DNA from: DATDIC01 sp963777625
Lineage (GTDB): Bacteria; Pseudomonadota; Alphaproteobacteria; Acetobacterales; Acetobacteraceae
Direction of reading: 5' to 3'
Assembly: GCA_963777625.1 (NCBI GenBank)
Contig: CAVZRO010000011.1
Span: forward strand, 1 to 64,000
Length of the DNA stretch: 64,000 nucleotides
In this document: piece by piece, positions 1 to 9,160 of the stretch
Layout: each line of letters opens with the position of its first letter
Numbering within the stretch: position 1 is the first letter of the stretch
Made by a program: the position numbers and the translations under genes
The notes under the pieces: model-generated
The model's database searches: none
What the model was told of the DNA's origin: nothing
What the model saw: only the letters and a program-made list of their open reading frames with translations

Positions 1-6
1 CCCCCC

Positions 7-32
7 GTCATTCCCGCGGAAGGCGGGAATCC
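7..32. repeat. REP palindrome (gtcattcccgcg family), copy near left edge
   Basis: A short palindrome of the type gtcattcccgcg..cgcgggaatcc. The same unit recurs in the window near 8147, 27986, 28152, 30283, 43956, 44609, 52715, 52752, 54367 and 55082, always at gene borders. It lies downstream of the broken radical SAM gene, which ends near 210. The rest of 1-209 shows no gene. Confidence 0.75.
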
Positions 33-209
33 GAACGCCTGCCCATGCAACCGCGAGGATCACGAGGGAGCGTCACCCTCTCCAACGGCAAGTATCAGAC
101 CCAACGTGCCTATAAACGGCTTCGCCGCCCTATCAACCGCGCACGCCGCGCCGGAGAAATTGACCGGCAGCAGCAGCGGACTTCAGGCTCGATCGCCAGC
201 AAGGTCACC

Positions 210-1135
210 CTACCCCCGGCTGCAGGCGGCGCCGCCGAGGACGCAGAAGGAAGCGCAGTGCGGGTGGTTCAGCGCACCGGCTTCGCCGCCTCGGCGAGCG
301 TTCGGCCAGTTCGAACCGCGGATCGTAGGCGAGCAACGTGCAGGCGAGCACAGCGGGCGCCGGCGCCCCGCCGTTTCACCACCATGCGCGAGACGCGCAC
401 ATCACGCTGTCGGGCGATTGTGCAGAATGTCCCAGCACGCTGTGGTGATCTCCGGAACATCGCGCAGGCGTCCATTTCGGGAAACAGCATCAGCCGCACC
501 GGATCGTACGCGTCCACTGGAACACCCAGTTCGGCGAACAGCCGCGCGTAGCCGGCGCGCAAGGCCGCCTCGTCCTCGCCGTTGAAGCGCCGCCCGGCAA
601 CGTCGAGCGGGAAGCCGTTGCGTGCCAGCCAGACCAGGCCGTCGATCGCCGGCTGCCAGCTGCGCCGTCCGCGCTCCGCTTCGTGGACGTCGCGCTGTAG
701 TGGTCGAGCGAGACCCGCAACGCGAGCCTGTCGCCGTACGCCGCCCGCAACCCCAGCAGGGCGCGCGCAGCTTGCGCAGCGGCTTCATCGCATTGGTCAG
801 CACCAGCGCGCGCAGTCCGCGCCCCAGTACGTCGTCCAGCATGCAGATGATGTCGGGATTCATGAACGGCTCGCCGCCGGTGAAGCCGACCAGCCGCACC
901 GGCAGCCGTCGGCGCGATCTCGTCCAGAAGCCCGCACCTCGTCCCGCGTCAGATAAGCGAGCCGATCATTGCGCGGCGACGATTCGATGTAGCAGTTCCG
1001 GCATGTCACATTGCACAGCGTGCCGGTGTTGAACCACAGCGTCTCCAGTCCCCGCAGCCACCGAGGCGCGGCGCTCGCCGGTCGCGGTGATGGCCGGATC
1101 GCGGAACTTCCGGGAGCGAGCGCGGCCGCATCCAT
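210..1135 (-). pseudogene. Radical SAM protein, multiply frameshifted
   Basis: Pieces of one radical SAM protein run right to left in alternating frames. An ATG at 1133-1135 overlaps the stop of the upstream enoyl-CoA hydratase (ATGA). The CxxxCxxC iron-sulfur motif appears as CNVTCRNCY near the N-terminus. The segments RLVGFTGGEPFMNPDI, LRAAYGDRLALRVSLDHY and FAELGVPVDAYDPVRLMLF follow in other frames. A Cys-rich tail (NHPHCASFCVLGGAACS) ends at a TAG at 210-212. At least four frameshifts are needed to join them, so the reading frame is not usable as it stands. Family membership is clear from the motifs; the substrate is unknown. The region shares its frameshift density with the next two genes, so either decay or poor consensus quality would explain it. 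Confidence 0.7.
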
Positions 1136-1941
1136 CAGCGGCCCCGGAACACCGGCCGGCGCTTCTCCAGAAAGACTGGGTCGCCTCGCGATAATCCTCG
1201 CTGCCGGCGGCGACGCGCTGCGCCGCGGCGATCTCGGCTGCCGCGCCGCCACCTCGCCGCGCGCGATCGCCGCCAGCGTGATCTTGGCGCCGCGCTGCGA
1301 CAGCGGGGCCCGCTCCGCCATTTCGCGCGCGAGCGCCCGCGCCTTCCAGCGCGCCCTCTTCCTGACTTCGTCGAGCAGGCCCATCGCCCGGCACTCCGCC
1401 ATCGGAAACACACGGCCGGAGAACAGCACGAGCTTGGCGCGCGACAATCCGACGGCGCGCATCAGGTGCTCGGTGTCGAGCACGCTATAGACGATGCCGC
1501 GCTTGGCGGCCGGGATGCCCATCTGAGTGGTCGCATCGCCCACCCGCAGGTCGCAGGCGAGCGCGAGGCCACAACCGCCGCCGACGCAATAGCCGTGCGC
1601 CGCCGCGATGGTGGGCTGCGGCAGGTCGCGGATGGCGAGTGTCGCGGCCCGGCCCGCTTCGCTGTATGCGCCGCGGCTTTGGGTTCGCGCCGCCGGAAAT
1701 TCCGAGATGTCCGCGCCGGCGGAGAAATTCCCGCCCGCGCCGGTCAGGATCACCATCGCGCGTCGCCGTCCCGGGCAAACCCGGTGAACAGCTCGCCCAG
1801 CCGCTGCCACATGGCAAACGAGACGGCGTTGCGCTTGGCCGGCTTGTTCAGCGCGACGGTGACGATACCCTCGTCCTGGCCCACCAGAATCTCGTCCCCG
1901 GCCGTCAGGCTCCCTTTGCTTTGCCGACGGGACAATGCCAT
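1135..1941 (-). pseudogene. Enoyl-CoA hydratase/isomerase family, frameshifted
   Basis: A crotonase-fold protein can be followed through at least three frame changes. The N-terminus (GIVTVALNKPAKRNAVSFAM) starts at ATG 1939-1941 in one frame. The oxyanion-hole part (VILTGAGGNFSAGADISEF and AAHGYCVGGGCGLALACDL) is in a second. The tail (FLEKRRPVFRGR) is in another, ending at 1135. The C-terminal ending is nearly the same as that of the intact paralogue at 4505-5239 (KEKRRPVFRGR). It is divergent from the CoA-transferase gene starting at 1978, an arrangement often seen for acyl-CoA metabolism. Broken as written; sequencing error cannot be excluded. Confidence 0.72.
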
Positions 1942-1977
1942 CACGGCCGCACATCGCCAAGCGGGTGGAGACAAACC

Positions 1978-3113
1978 ATGCCCGGCGCGCTCGACGGCCT
2001 GCGCGTCCTGGACCTCACCAGCAATCTGTCCGGTCCGTATTGCTGCATGATGCTCGCCGATCACGGCGCCGACGTGGTCAAGATCGAGCCGCCCGCGGGC
2101 GACGCGGCGCGCAACATGCCGCCCTTCGTGAACGGCGAGAGCGCGCCGTTCATGATCTGGAACCGCAACAAGCGCTCGTGCGTGATCGACCTGAAGTCAC
2201 AGCGCGAGCGTTCCTGGCCTGGCCGACACCGCCGATATCGTGGTGGAGAACTATCGGCCCGGCGTGCTGGACCGGCTCGGCATCGGCTGGGAGGTGCTGC
2301 ACGCGCGCAACCCGCGCCTGATCCTCGGCTCGATCTCCGGGTTCGGGCAGACCGGGCCGGAGGCAAAGCGCGGCGGCTACGACCTGATCACCCAGGCCAT
2401 GTCGGGACTGATGAGCATCAACGGGCCGGAGGACGGGCCGCCATTCCGCCTGCCGATCGCCATCTCCGACGTCACCGCCGGAATGTTTCTGGCGTTCGGC
2501 GTGCTGGCGGCCGTCGAGGCACGCCACCGGACCGGGCTCGGCCAGCGCGTGGAAACATCGCTGCTGGAAGCGGCCGCGTCGCTCTGCGTGTATGAGGCCG
2601 CGCATTATTTCGCTACCGGCACGTGCCCGCCTCGCATCGGGCAGCAGCATCGCGGCAGCTCGCCCTATCAGGTGTTCCGAACCGAAGACGGATGGATCAC
2701 CATCGGTGCGTCGCAGCAGGGCTTTTTCACTGCGTTGTGCGACCTGCTCGGATTGCCGGAGCTGGCCGCCGATCCCCGCTTCGCCAGCAATGCCGAACGG
2801 GTGAACCACAATGCCGAGCTTGTCGGGCTGCTGGCCGAAAAATTGCGGCAGGCACCGTCCGAACACTGGCTCGCAGCGCTGGAGAAACTTGGCATTCCGG
2901 CCGGGCCGGTGCGTCCGTTCGATCAGGTGTTCACCGATCCCCACATGCTGGCGCGGGACATGGTGGCCACCACCGAGCACCCGGTGACCGGGCAGTTCAG
3001 CACGCTCGGGGTGCCGGTGAAGCTCTCGGCGACTCCCGGCGCGGTGCGCCGCCCAGCCCCGCGGCTGGGCGAACACACCGAGACTGCGCAAGCCGGCCAA
3101 TCAGCGGGAGTAG
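1978..3113 (+). pseudogene. CoA-transferase family III (CaiB/BaiF), frameshifted
   Basis: This encodes a class III CoA-transferase, which moves CoA between acyl groups. Start ATG 1978 has gtggag upstream. The N-terminal part contains GALDGLRVLDLTSNLSGPYC and ADHGADVVKIEPP with the family nucleotide-binding pattern. Near 2205-2220 the frame changes, and the protein resumes as ADTADIVVENYRPGVLDRLG and continues through GSISGFGQTG, AMSGLMSINGPEDG and the C-terminal domain to about 3080. A second shift is needed to reach the likely tail LRKPANQRE and the stop at 3111-3113. The total length of about 375 residues is normal for the family. The substrate cannot be told. Two frameshifts make it broken as written. 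Confidence 0.75.
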
Positions 3114-3757
3114 GTCCCGTTGCCATTCGAGGAATTGATGGAGCTGCCGGACTGATCGGAATTGTTCATTCCGTTGGTCCCCATCGTGCCGCTACTGTTA
3201 TGACCAGAGCTGTTGTTGTCATAGTTCTGCGCGACGCCGTTGCCGTTCTGCCGGCCCTCGTTGCTGCCGGTCTGGGGCGTCGTGGTGAGCGCGGTCATCG
3301 AGTTGGGCGTGATGACCATGGCCACCGGATTGCCGTCGCGATCCTTCGCGTGCACCACGAAAGCCCGCGGCATCATGTGGATATCCGTGAAGCCTGCCTG
3401 CGACAGATCCTGGTAGATCCGCTGCCGCACATTGCTGCTCTGGCCAGTCGTGTTCTGATTTTGCCAGGTATGATTGTTGTTGGAGAGATCCTGGCTCCCC
3501 TCGCTTTGCGAGTTGCTGCTCGAATTCCACCCGGAATTCGCCCCGGATTTTCCCCCGGAAATCCCTGGGCGCTGAGTGAACTGGCCCTGGTTGAGCCGCC
3601 CCTGGCCATACTGATCCTGACTGGACCCGCTGCCCTGCTGCCCGGACTGATCATGGCCCTGCTGACCGTAACCTTGCTGGCTGGACTGGCTCTGTGCCGC
3701 GGCCGGCAATGCAAAACCAACCGCCAGCGCGGCGGCCGTGATGACGAGACTGCGCAT
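3101..3757 (-). CDS. Secreted low-complexity Q/S/N-rich protein
   Basis: The start at 3757 (MRSLVITAAALAVGFALPAA) gives a clean Sec signal peptide with an AxA cleavage site just before AQSQSS. The mature protein is about 195 residues. It opens with roughly 90 residues rich in Gln, Gly, Ser and Asn. A compact conserved-looking core follows (IYQDLSQAGFTDIHMMPRAF, then VHAKDRDGNPVAMVITPNS), and the tail is again Asn/Ser/Gly-rich. The core resembles a small domain seen in secreted proteins of Rhodospirillales and Rhizobiales, where a conserved Phe-Val-x-x-Ala-x-Asp patch precedes a V-M-V-I strand. No enzymatic motif is visible. An extracytoplasmic or envelope role is inferred from the signal peptide only. 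The 3' end overlaps the tail of the CoA-transferase gene. Confidence 0.6.
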   Translation of the reverse strand: MRSLVITAAALAVGFALPAAAQSQSSQQGYGQQGHDQSGQQGSGSSQDQYGQGRLNQGQFTQRPGISGGKSGANSGWNSSSNSQSEGSQDLSNNNHTWQNQNTTGQSSNVRQRIYQDLSQAGFTDIHMMPRAFVVHAKDRDGNPVAMVITPNSMTALTTTPQTGSNEGRQNGNGVAQNYDNNSSGHNSSGTMGTNGMNNSDQSGSSINSSNGNGTYSR

Positions 3758-3872
3758 GGTATCTCTCCCTGGTGCCATTATGGCCCCGGGGTGTAACCGC
3801 CCCATCGCCGCCTCGGTTCCGCCGCAGACACGCAGCGAGCAGCGCCGCCGCTCACTTCAGCTTGCGCCGGCC

Positions 3873-4166
3873 TCAGGCGGTTCGTTTGGCGCGCGCCCGC
3901 ACCAAGCGGCGCTTGACCGCCAGCGCCGCGGCCGGCAGACGCCGCGCTGGTGTGCCGAGCAGGAACGCGTCGATACCACCCTTCGCTTCCACCGTACGGA
4001 TCGCCCGGGTGGACAGCCGCAGCCGGATCGGCGTCCCCAGCGTATCGGACAGCAGCGAGGCCACCTGCAGGTTGGGCAGGAAACGGCGTCTGGTCTTGTT
4101 GTTGGCGTGGCTGACGTTGTTGCCCGTCAGCACGCCCTTGCCGGTGATCTGGCATCGGCGCGACAT
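3873..4166 (-). CDS. rpmB: 50S ribosomal protein L28
   Basis: The 97-residue protein starts MSRRCQITGKGVLTGNNVSH, the signature N-terminus of bacterial L28, and continues with NNKTRRRFLPNLQ and LRLSTRAIRTVEAKGGIDAF. It is a component of the large ribosomal subunit. The length is normal for alphaproteobacteria, which have a basic C-terminal extension (here VKRRLVRARAKRTA). It stands alone on this strand, with a composite palindromic repeat just upstream at 4231-4437. No neighbours suggest an operon. Confidence 0.95.
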   Translation of the reverse strand: MSRRCQITGKGVLTGNNVSHANNKTRRRFLPNLQVASLLSDTLGTPIRLRLSTRAIRTVEAKGGIDAFLLGTPARRLPAAALAVKRRLVRARAKRTA

Positions 4167-4230
4167 CGCGGAACCCCTTCGGGAAAGCCGGGCTTATGGC
4201 CAAGCCGCCAGCCCACGTCAACCGGGACAG

Positions 4231-4437
4231 CGAAGGCAAGCGCGGGGCGCTGCCCCGCGCCCCGCCAAGGGCAATGCCCTTGGAACCCACTACTTGGGTT
4301 GGGTGTGGGGGGTGGGCACCTACGCCACTGTCACCAGCAGCGAGGTCGGCGCCCACCCCCCACACCCAACCCAAACGGATGGATCGCAAAGGCACAGCCT
4401 TTGCCGGGGTCCAGGGGCAGCGCCCCTGGCCTTTTCT
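4231..4437. repeat. Composite palindromic repeat, copy A
   Basis: A roughly 200-bp element made of nested inverted repeats in a fixed order. It holds a gcgcggggc/gccccgcgc hairpin, a ccaagggc/gcccttgg hairpin, a long outer pair (tgggttgggtgtgggg matched by ccccacacccaaccca about 60 bp later), a caaaggc/gcctttg hairpin and a ccaggggc/gcccctgg hairpin. The same modules occur in the same order, on the opposite strand, at 9998-10245. It lies between rpmB and an enoyl-CoA hydratase gene and holds no convincing gene. It looks like a non-autonomous dispersed repeat. Confidence 0.8.
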
Positions 4438-4504
4438 GATCCCCCGGATTGCGGCGCCCTCGGTTCCGGTGCATGCCGTGGCCCGCAACGCAGCAGGAGC
4501 AACC

Positions 4505-5239
4505 ATGGCCGTCGTCACGGTCGAGCAGCGCGGCGGCGTCTCGCTGATCCGCATCAACCGGCCGGACCGGCTGAACGCGATCTCCAGCGCCGTCGCGATC
4601 GAGTTGCAGGCCGCATTCCAGGCGTTCGACGCCTCGGACCAGCGCGTCGCCGTCATCAGCAGTACCGGCGATCGCGCCTTCACGGCCGGGGCCGACGTGT
4701 CCGACCTGCCGGAGTTGTGGCGCTGCATCCCGGGCGTCGGCTTCACCACCGACAAGCCCATCATCGCCGCCACCACCGGCTGGTGCGTCGGCGGCGGACT
4801 GGTCCTGGTGATGATGTGCGACCTGCTCGTCTCCACTGAAAGCACCACCTTCTACTATCCGGAGGCGAAGCTCGGCACCACCGGCGGCATGGTCAGCTCG
4901 CTGGTGTCGCGCCTGCCGCATCATCTGGCGATGGAGATGATGCTGCTCGGCAGCAAGATCCCCGCCCGCCGCGCCTACGACGTGGGGTTCGTCAACCGCG
5001 TGGTGCCGGACGGCACGCACGAGCCGGAGGCGCTGCACATGGCCGAGGAGCTGCTCGACAGCGCGCCCCTGGTGATCGCGGCGCTCAAGCGGCTGGTCAC
5101 GCAGATCATGCCGGTGGGGCCGGTGGAGCGGATGGTGGCGGTCAGCCGCACTATCGCCACGGTGCGCGGCAGCGAAGACATGCGGGAGGGCATCAGCGCC
5201 TACAAGGAAAAGCGCCGGCCTGTGTTCCGCGGCCGGTGA
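4505..5239 (+). CDS. Enoyl-CoA hydratase/isomerase family protein
   Basis: A complete 244-residue crotonase-superfamily protein. ATG 4505 has a good upstream caggag and directly precedes VVTVEQRGGVSLIRINRPDR, the usual first strand. The oxyanion-hole motif FTAGADVSDL, the glycine-rich segment GWCVGGGLVLVMMCDL, PEAKLGTTGG and AMEMMLLG are present. The Glu of PEA and the Glu of AMEM match the two catalytic glutamates of crotonase, so hydratase activity is plausible. The C-terminus KRRPVFRGR matches the broken paralogue near 1135. Its stop overlaps the start of the ELM1-like gene (GTGA), which suggests co-transcription. The exact acyl-CoA substrate is unknown. Confidence 0.85.
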   Translation: MAVVTVEQRGGVSLIRINRPDRLNAISSAVAIELQAAFQAFDASDQRVAVISSTGDRAFTAGADVSDLPELWRCIPGVGFTTDKPIIAATTGWCVGGGLVLVMMCDLLVSTESTTFYYPEAKLGTTGGMVSSLVSRLPHHLAMEMMLLGSKIPARRAYDVGFVNRVVPDGTHEPEALHMAEELLDSAPLVIAALKRLVTQIMPVGPVERMVAVSRTIATVRGSEDMREGISAYKEKRRPVFRGR

Positions 5240-6195
5240 CCGATACCACCGACACCTGGGTCCTCAGCGAGGATTATGCCGGCTTGCAGGCGCAGGCGAT
5301 CGGACTGGCGGAGGCCGCCGGGCTGGTACCGGCCCTCCGCCCGCTCACCCCGCGCCCACCCTGGCGCTGGTTCGCCGCCTCGCTGTGGCCGAACGCACTG
5401 GCCGCCGTTGGCGGCCAAATCGGGCCGCCATTTCCCGACCTGGCGATCGGCTGCGGGGGCGTTGCCGCTTCGGTCGGCGCCGCGCTGCGCCGCCGCGGGA
5501 CCGCGGTGGTGCAGGTGCAGCATCCGCGCATGCCCCCGTCCCGCTTCGATCTTGTCGTGGTCAACCGCCATGACGAGCTGACCGGCCCCAACGTCCTGGT
5601 CACCCGAACCGCGCTCCACCGGGTGACCCAAACCCGCCTCGCCGCCGCCGCGGCCGAATGGCGAGAACAACTCGCGCCGCTCCCGCGCCCACTGGTGGCG
5701 GTGCTGGTCGGCGGCAACAACGGCCGCTTCCGGTTCGACCCTGTGGTTGCCGGCCAGCTTGCGAACCAGCTTGCCGGGATGATGCGCCAGGACCGTGTCG
5801 GCGTCGCGCTGACCCCGTCGCGGCGGACCGATCCAGCCGCCCTGATGGTTCTGCGCGACCATCTCGCGCCACTCGGTGCCTTTGTGTGGGACGGCGCCGG
5901 TCCAAACCCTTATTTCGGCATGCTCGCCCTGGCCGACGCCATCGTCGTGACCACCGACAGCGTCTCCATGATCTCCGAGGCGGTGGCCACCACGGCTCCG
6001 GTCATGCTAGCTCAGCTCCCCGGACATTCCCGCAGGAATGGGTTGTTCACCCAGGCACTGCTGGCCGAACATCGCGTCCGCCCGTTTGCCGGCCGGCTGG
6101 AGGCTTGGCCGGTCTCCCCTCTCAACGACACGCCCGACGCCGCGGCGGAAATGTGCCGGCGGCTCGGCATTCACGGATCCCATGCTGCAGATTGA
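5236..6195 (+). CDS. ELM1-family (DUF1022-like) protein
   Basis: The 319-residue protein matches the bacterial relatives of plant mitochondrial-fission ELM1, a GT-B-like fold family with no firm biochemical role in bacteria. Supporting segments are LVVVNRHDELTGPNVLVTRT, VAVLVGGNNGRFRF, VALTPSRRT, FVWDGAGPNPYFGMLALADA and IVVTTDSVSMISEA; the last two form the typical nucleotide-sugar-like pocket region. The GTG start at 5236 overlaps the previous stop by four bases. The 3' end overlaps the next gene by 14 bp, so the three genes 4505-8062 look translationally coupled. The bacterial function is unknown; an envelope or sugar-linked role is only inferred. Confidence 0.75.
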   Translation: MTDTTDTWVLSEDYAGLQAQAIGLAEAAGLVPALRPLTPRPPWRWFAASLWPNALAAVGGQIGPPFPDLAIGCGGVAASVGAALRRRGTAVVQVQHPRMPPSRFDLVVVNRHDELTGPNVLVTRTALHRVTQTRLAAAAAEWREQLAPLPRPLVAVLVGGNNGRFRFDPVVAGQLANQLAGMMRQDRVGVALTPSRRTDPAALMVLRDHLAPLGAFVWDGAGPNPYFGMLALADAIVVTTDSVSMISEAVATTAPVMLAQLPGHSRRNGLFTQALLAEHRVRPFAGRLEAWPVSPLNDTPDAAAEMCRRLGIHGSHAAD

Positions 6196-8062
6196 AACCT
6201 TCGACGCCCGGGCTGGCGGCAATGTTATCTACAAGGCGCTGGCCCACCCGCTGGCGGCCGAGCGGATCGCCGACCTCAGCCGCCGGCTGCTGGCCCCGCT
6301 GGCGATCTATGATGCGGATAATCTGCTGGAGCCGCTGTTCGCGCTGCATCCCTCCGTCCCCCGCCCCGCGTCGCTGTTCGTGCACGACACCAGCCTGGTC
6401 GGCAAACCTCGCGCCGGCAGGGAAGCACGCCCGATCACCGAGCTGCCTCGCTCCGGTGCCCGCACCGTGCTGATTGCCGCGTTCGATGCCGGCCGCGCCG
6501 CCGCTCGCGTCAACCATCTGCTGCCGGCCGGCGCCCAACTGCTGACGCTGGACGAGATCAGGCTGCCGCCCGGACTGCTGACCAACCGCGCGCGCTACCT
6601 CGACAAGCTGAATTTCGCCACCAACTTCGCCTTCTTTCGTGACCAGGGCGGGCTTTCGACCCGCCTGACATCGGCCAATTACTGGTCCGGCTACGGCGCC
6701 CGCGCGATCCGCATGTGGTTGCGCCTGTTCGGCGCGGATGGCGCGGCGCTGGCCACCTGGGAACAGGAAATCCCGCCCGGACCCACCGGATTTGCGGTCG
6801 ACAGCCGCGAGGTGCGCGCCCGCTTCAACCTGCCCGAATTCACCGGCCAGTTGTTTGTTCACGTGGTGGGCGGCGCCGGGCACGATGTGGTCAAATACGT
6901 GATCGATACGTTCGCGTCGGATGGCGGCGCCAGCCTGTCCTGCACCCATGACGCCAATGCCTGGCCGTCGGACCGTTACGCCGGGCTGCCCGCGCCGCGC
7001 GCCGACGAGCGGGTGATCCTGTGGCTGCAGAACAGCCACGCCGCGCCGATCCCGCCCGGCGCCATCGCGCTGGACCGTATGGGCGCCGAGCGGCCGGTGC
7101 CGTTGGCGGCGCCTGTTGCCCCCTTTGCGACGGCGGCCGTCGATGTCGGCTCCGTGCTTCCCGGCGTCGCCTGGCCGGCGCAGGTGGAAGTGCGCGCCGG
7201 CCGTCACATGGTGCGCCCGCGCTACGAGGTCATCCGCGGCGGCCGCTCCCGTATCGCACACGTCAATGTCGAGCGGGCCGACCTGCAGCCCGATCCTGCC
7301 ATTCCGAACCTGCCCGAACAGCTCGGCCGCAACTACCTGCTGCCGTTCCCCGTGCTGGACCCGGCGCGCTTCCGCACCATCGTGCAGCCGACGCCGATGG
7401 CGGTTTCGGAAACCTCGCTGCCCATCCGGCTCGATCTGTTCGACCCGGAGGGCAATCTTGTGGCCGCGCATTTCCTCGGCTGCCTGCCCCGCGACCATGA
7501 TGTTGCGCTTGATCTGGAAACCATTCCGGCGGCCACCGCTGGGCATGCCGAGCTGGTGTATGATTTCCGTGCCGGCGGACAGGGGAATGGCTGGCTGCAC
7601 GCGCTGTTCCGCTACGAGGACCGCGCCAGCGGCCACGCGGCCGAATCGAGCTTCGGCGCGCATATCTTCAACACCGTCATGACCTACCGGGATGAGCCGC
7701 AATCCTATTCCGGCCCGCCGCCGGGCCTGTCCACGCGGTTGTTCCTGAAACTCGGAGACGGCGACCGCCGCAGCTTCGCGGTGCTGATCTACGCGGCCTC
7801 CGCGCCGTGGCTGCCGCATTCCACCACCACACTGCTGCTGCATGACTCCACCGGCGAAGTCATCGCCGAACACGCCCTGGCGATTCCGTGCCGCGGCTCG
7901 CGGATGGTCTGGCCCGACGAGGTATTCGGCGCCTCACTGCTGCGCCGCGCCGGAGCCAACGGCTATGTGCTGGTGCGTGACGTGACGTGCCGTCTGTTCG
8001 GCTATCACGGGCTGATGGACGACCGAAGCGGGTTCTCGCTGGATCACATGTTCGGCTTCTGA
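6182..8062 (+). CDS. Large conserved hypothetical protein
   Basis: A 626-residue protein that I do not recognise. ATG 6182 is chosen because it opens MLQIETFDARAGGNVIYKAL in the coding frame and overlaps the end of the ELM1-like gene, as expected for a coupled gene. There is no signal peptide and no clear membrane helix. The middle has alternating beta-type segments (ATWEQEIPPGPTGFAVDSRE, QLFVHVVGGAGHDVVKYVID, ERVILWLQNSHAAPIPPGAI), and His and Asp residues are scattered without a metal motif. The C-terminus reads GYHGLMDDRSGFSLDHMFGF. Codon use and GC match the neighbours, so it looks native. Its fixed position behind ELM1 suggests a shared pathway, but no reaction can be assigned. Confidence 0.7.
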   Translation: MLQIETFDARAGGNVIYKALAHPLAAERIADLSRRLLAPLAIYDADNLLEPLFALHPSVPRPASLFVHDTSLVGKPRAGREARPITELPRSGARTVLIAAFDAGRAAARVNHLLPAGAQLLTLDEIRLPPGLLTNRARYLDKLNFATNFAFFRDQGGLSTRLTSANYWSGYGARAIRMWLRLFGADGAALATWEQEIPPGPTGFAVDSREVRARFNLPEFTGQLFVHVVGGAGHDVVKYVIDTFASDGGASLSCTHDANAWPSDRYAGLPAPRADERVILWLQNSHAAPIPPGAIALDRMGAERPVPLAAPVAPFATAAVDVGSVLPGVAWPAQVEVRAGRHMVRPRYEVIRGGRSRIAHVNVERADLQPDPAIPNLPEQLGRNYLLPFPVLDPARFRTIVQPTPMAVSETSLPIRLDLFDPEGNLVAAHFLGCLPRDHDVALDLETIPAATAGHAELVYDFRAGGQGNGWLHALFRYEDRASGHAAESSFGAHIFNTVMTYRDEPQSYSGPPPGLSTRLFLKLGDGDRRSFAVLIYAASAPWLPHSTTTLLLHDSTGEVIAEHALAIPCRGSRMVWPDEVFGASLLRRAGANGYVLVRDVTCRLFGYHGLMDDRSGFSLDHMFGF

Positions 8063-8104
8063 CTGAGCGCTACGCCACCCGCCCCGAAACCAGACCCACT
8101 CCCG

Positions 8105-8175
8105 TTCCCCGTCATTCCCATTTCCCGTCATTCCCGCACCCCTCCCGTCATTCCCGCGAAAAGCGGGCACTCCAT
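8105..8175. repeat. REP cluster (three partial copies)
   Basis: Within 8105-8175 the half-unit cgtcattccc occurs three times, and the last copy (from 8147) has its palindromic partner aaaagcgggcactcc. It fills the short space between the convergent ends of the hypothetical gene at 6182-8062 and the LysR gene, and could act as a transcription stop for either strand. Confidence 0.65.
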
Positions 8176-8224
8176 GCAACCGCGACCGCGTCACGCCCAC
8201 CCGCGCGAGCATAACGCGGCAGAG

Positions 8225-9151
8225 TCACCCTCCCGAACGGCTGATATCAGTCGGGTTCAACCCCGAAGCACCCGCCACCGCATTGATGTGCTCCATCAGC
8301 AGCCGAGCATGCGGCGTCAGATCCACGGGGTTGCGCATGCACAAAGCCAGGTGACGCTGTGCCCACGCCTCCGACAGAGGCACCGCGCGTACGCCCATCC
8401 CCTCCATCTCGACGAAAACGCTTTTCGGCAAGATCGCCACGCCGACGCCGGCCTCTATCATGCGGCCGATCGCACCAACGCTGCGCAGGCGGATACGATG
8501 GTTCAGGCCGACACCACGCCGCGCCGCGTGCTCGACGAGGTGTTGCTCCAGCGCCGCATCGAGCAGGCCGATCAGCGGTTCCCGCGCCACTTCACCGAAA
8601 CCGATTTCCGCCCGGTCGGCAAAATCGTGGGTGGCGCCGGCAACAACGACGAGCTGATCCTCCTCCAACCGGTGCAAATGCAACGCACCTGGATCGACCA
8701 CATCCGCAACGATACCAAGCTCCGCGGCGCCTTCTGTCACCAGCCGGACGATCTCCACGCTGGGATGTTCCTCGATTTCGACGTCGAGCCCGGGATGCGC
8801 CAGCAGGAAGCCGCGGAGCAGCCGTGGCACGATGCCGAGCAACGCGCCCGTGTTCGACAGCAGCCGGACGCGCCCCCGCTGTCCGGTCGAGAAGCCGCGC
8901 AACTCGCTCGCCATCCGGTCAGCTCGCAACAGGATATCCTGCGCGTGCCGCAGCAACGCCGCACCAGCCGGCGTCGGTCGCACGCCGCGCGCCGTTCGCT
9001 CAAGCAGCGGAACGCCGAGTGTCGCTTCCATGCCGGAGATGCGCTGGCTGGCGGACGCCAGCGCAAGATTCATCGCCTCCGCGCCGCGCGTAATGCTGCC
9101 GCTGCGTACCACGGCGATGAACAACCGCAGATCGGTCAGATCGAAGCGCAT
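8225..9151 (-). CDS. LysR-family transcriptional regulator
   Basis: The 308-residue protein starts at ATG 9149-9151 (MRFDLTDLRLFIAVVRSGSI). It has the winged helix-turn-helix of LysR regulators at residues 1-60 (ITRGAEAMNLALASASQRIS, PLLERTARGVRPTPAG), followed by a periplasmic-binding-like effector domain (from GRVRLLSNTGALLGIVPRLL to the C-terminus). It is transcribed away from the TSUP exporter gene at 9235 with an 83-bp shared spacer that contains a perfect 7-bp inverted repeat with a T-N11-A core (9161-9179). Regulation of the exporter and of itself is therefore likely by the usual LysR logic. The inducer is unknown. Confidence 0.88.
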   Translation of the reverse strand: MRFDLTDLRLFIAVVRSGSITRGAEAMNLALASASQRISGMEATLGVPLLERTARGVRPTPAGAALLRHAQDILLRADRMASELRGFSTGQRGRVRLLSNTGALLGIVPRLLRGFLLAHPGLDVEIEEHPSVEIVRLVTEGAAELGIVADVVDPGALHLHRLEEDQLVVVAGATHDFADRAEIGFGEVAREPLIGLLDAALEQHLVEHAARRGVGLNHRIRLRSVGAIGRMIEAGVGVAILPKSVFVEMEGMGVRAVPLSEAWAQRHLALCMRNPVDLTPHARLLMEHINAVAGASGLNPTDISRSGG

Positions 9152-9160
9152 CCGGGAAAA

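Noticed and set aside
4231..4437. Open frames through the composite repeat that would extend the enoyl-CoA hydratase upstream
   Set aside because: The sequence there is the palindromic repeat, and ATG 4505 with a good caggag fits the family start.
6122..7873. A 583-codon minus-strand frame opposite the large hypothetical gene
   Set aside because: High-GC antisense open frame with no start signal, no motif and Arg/Gln-rich nonsense composition.
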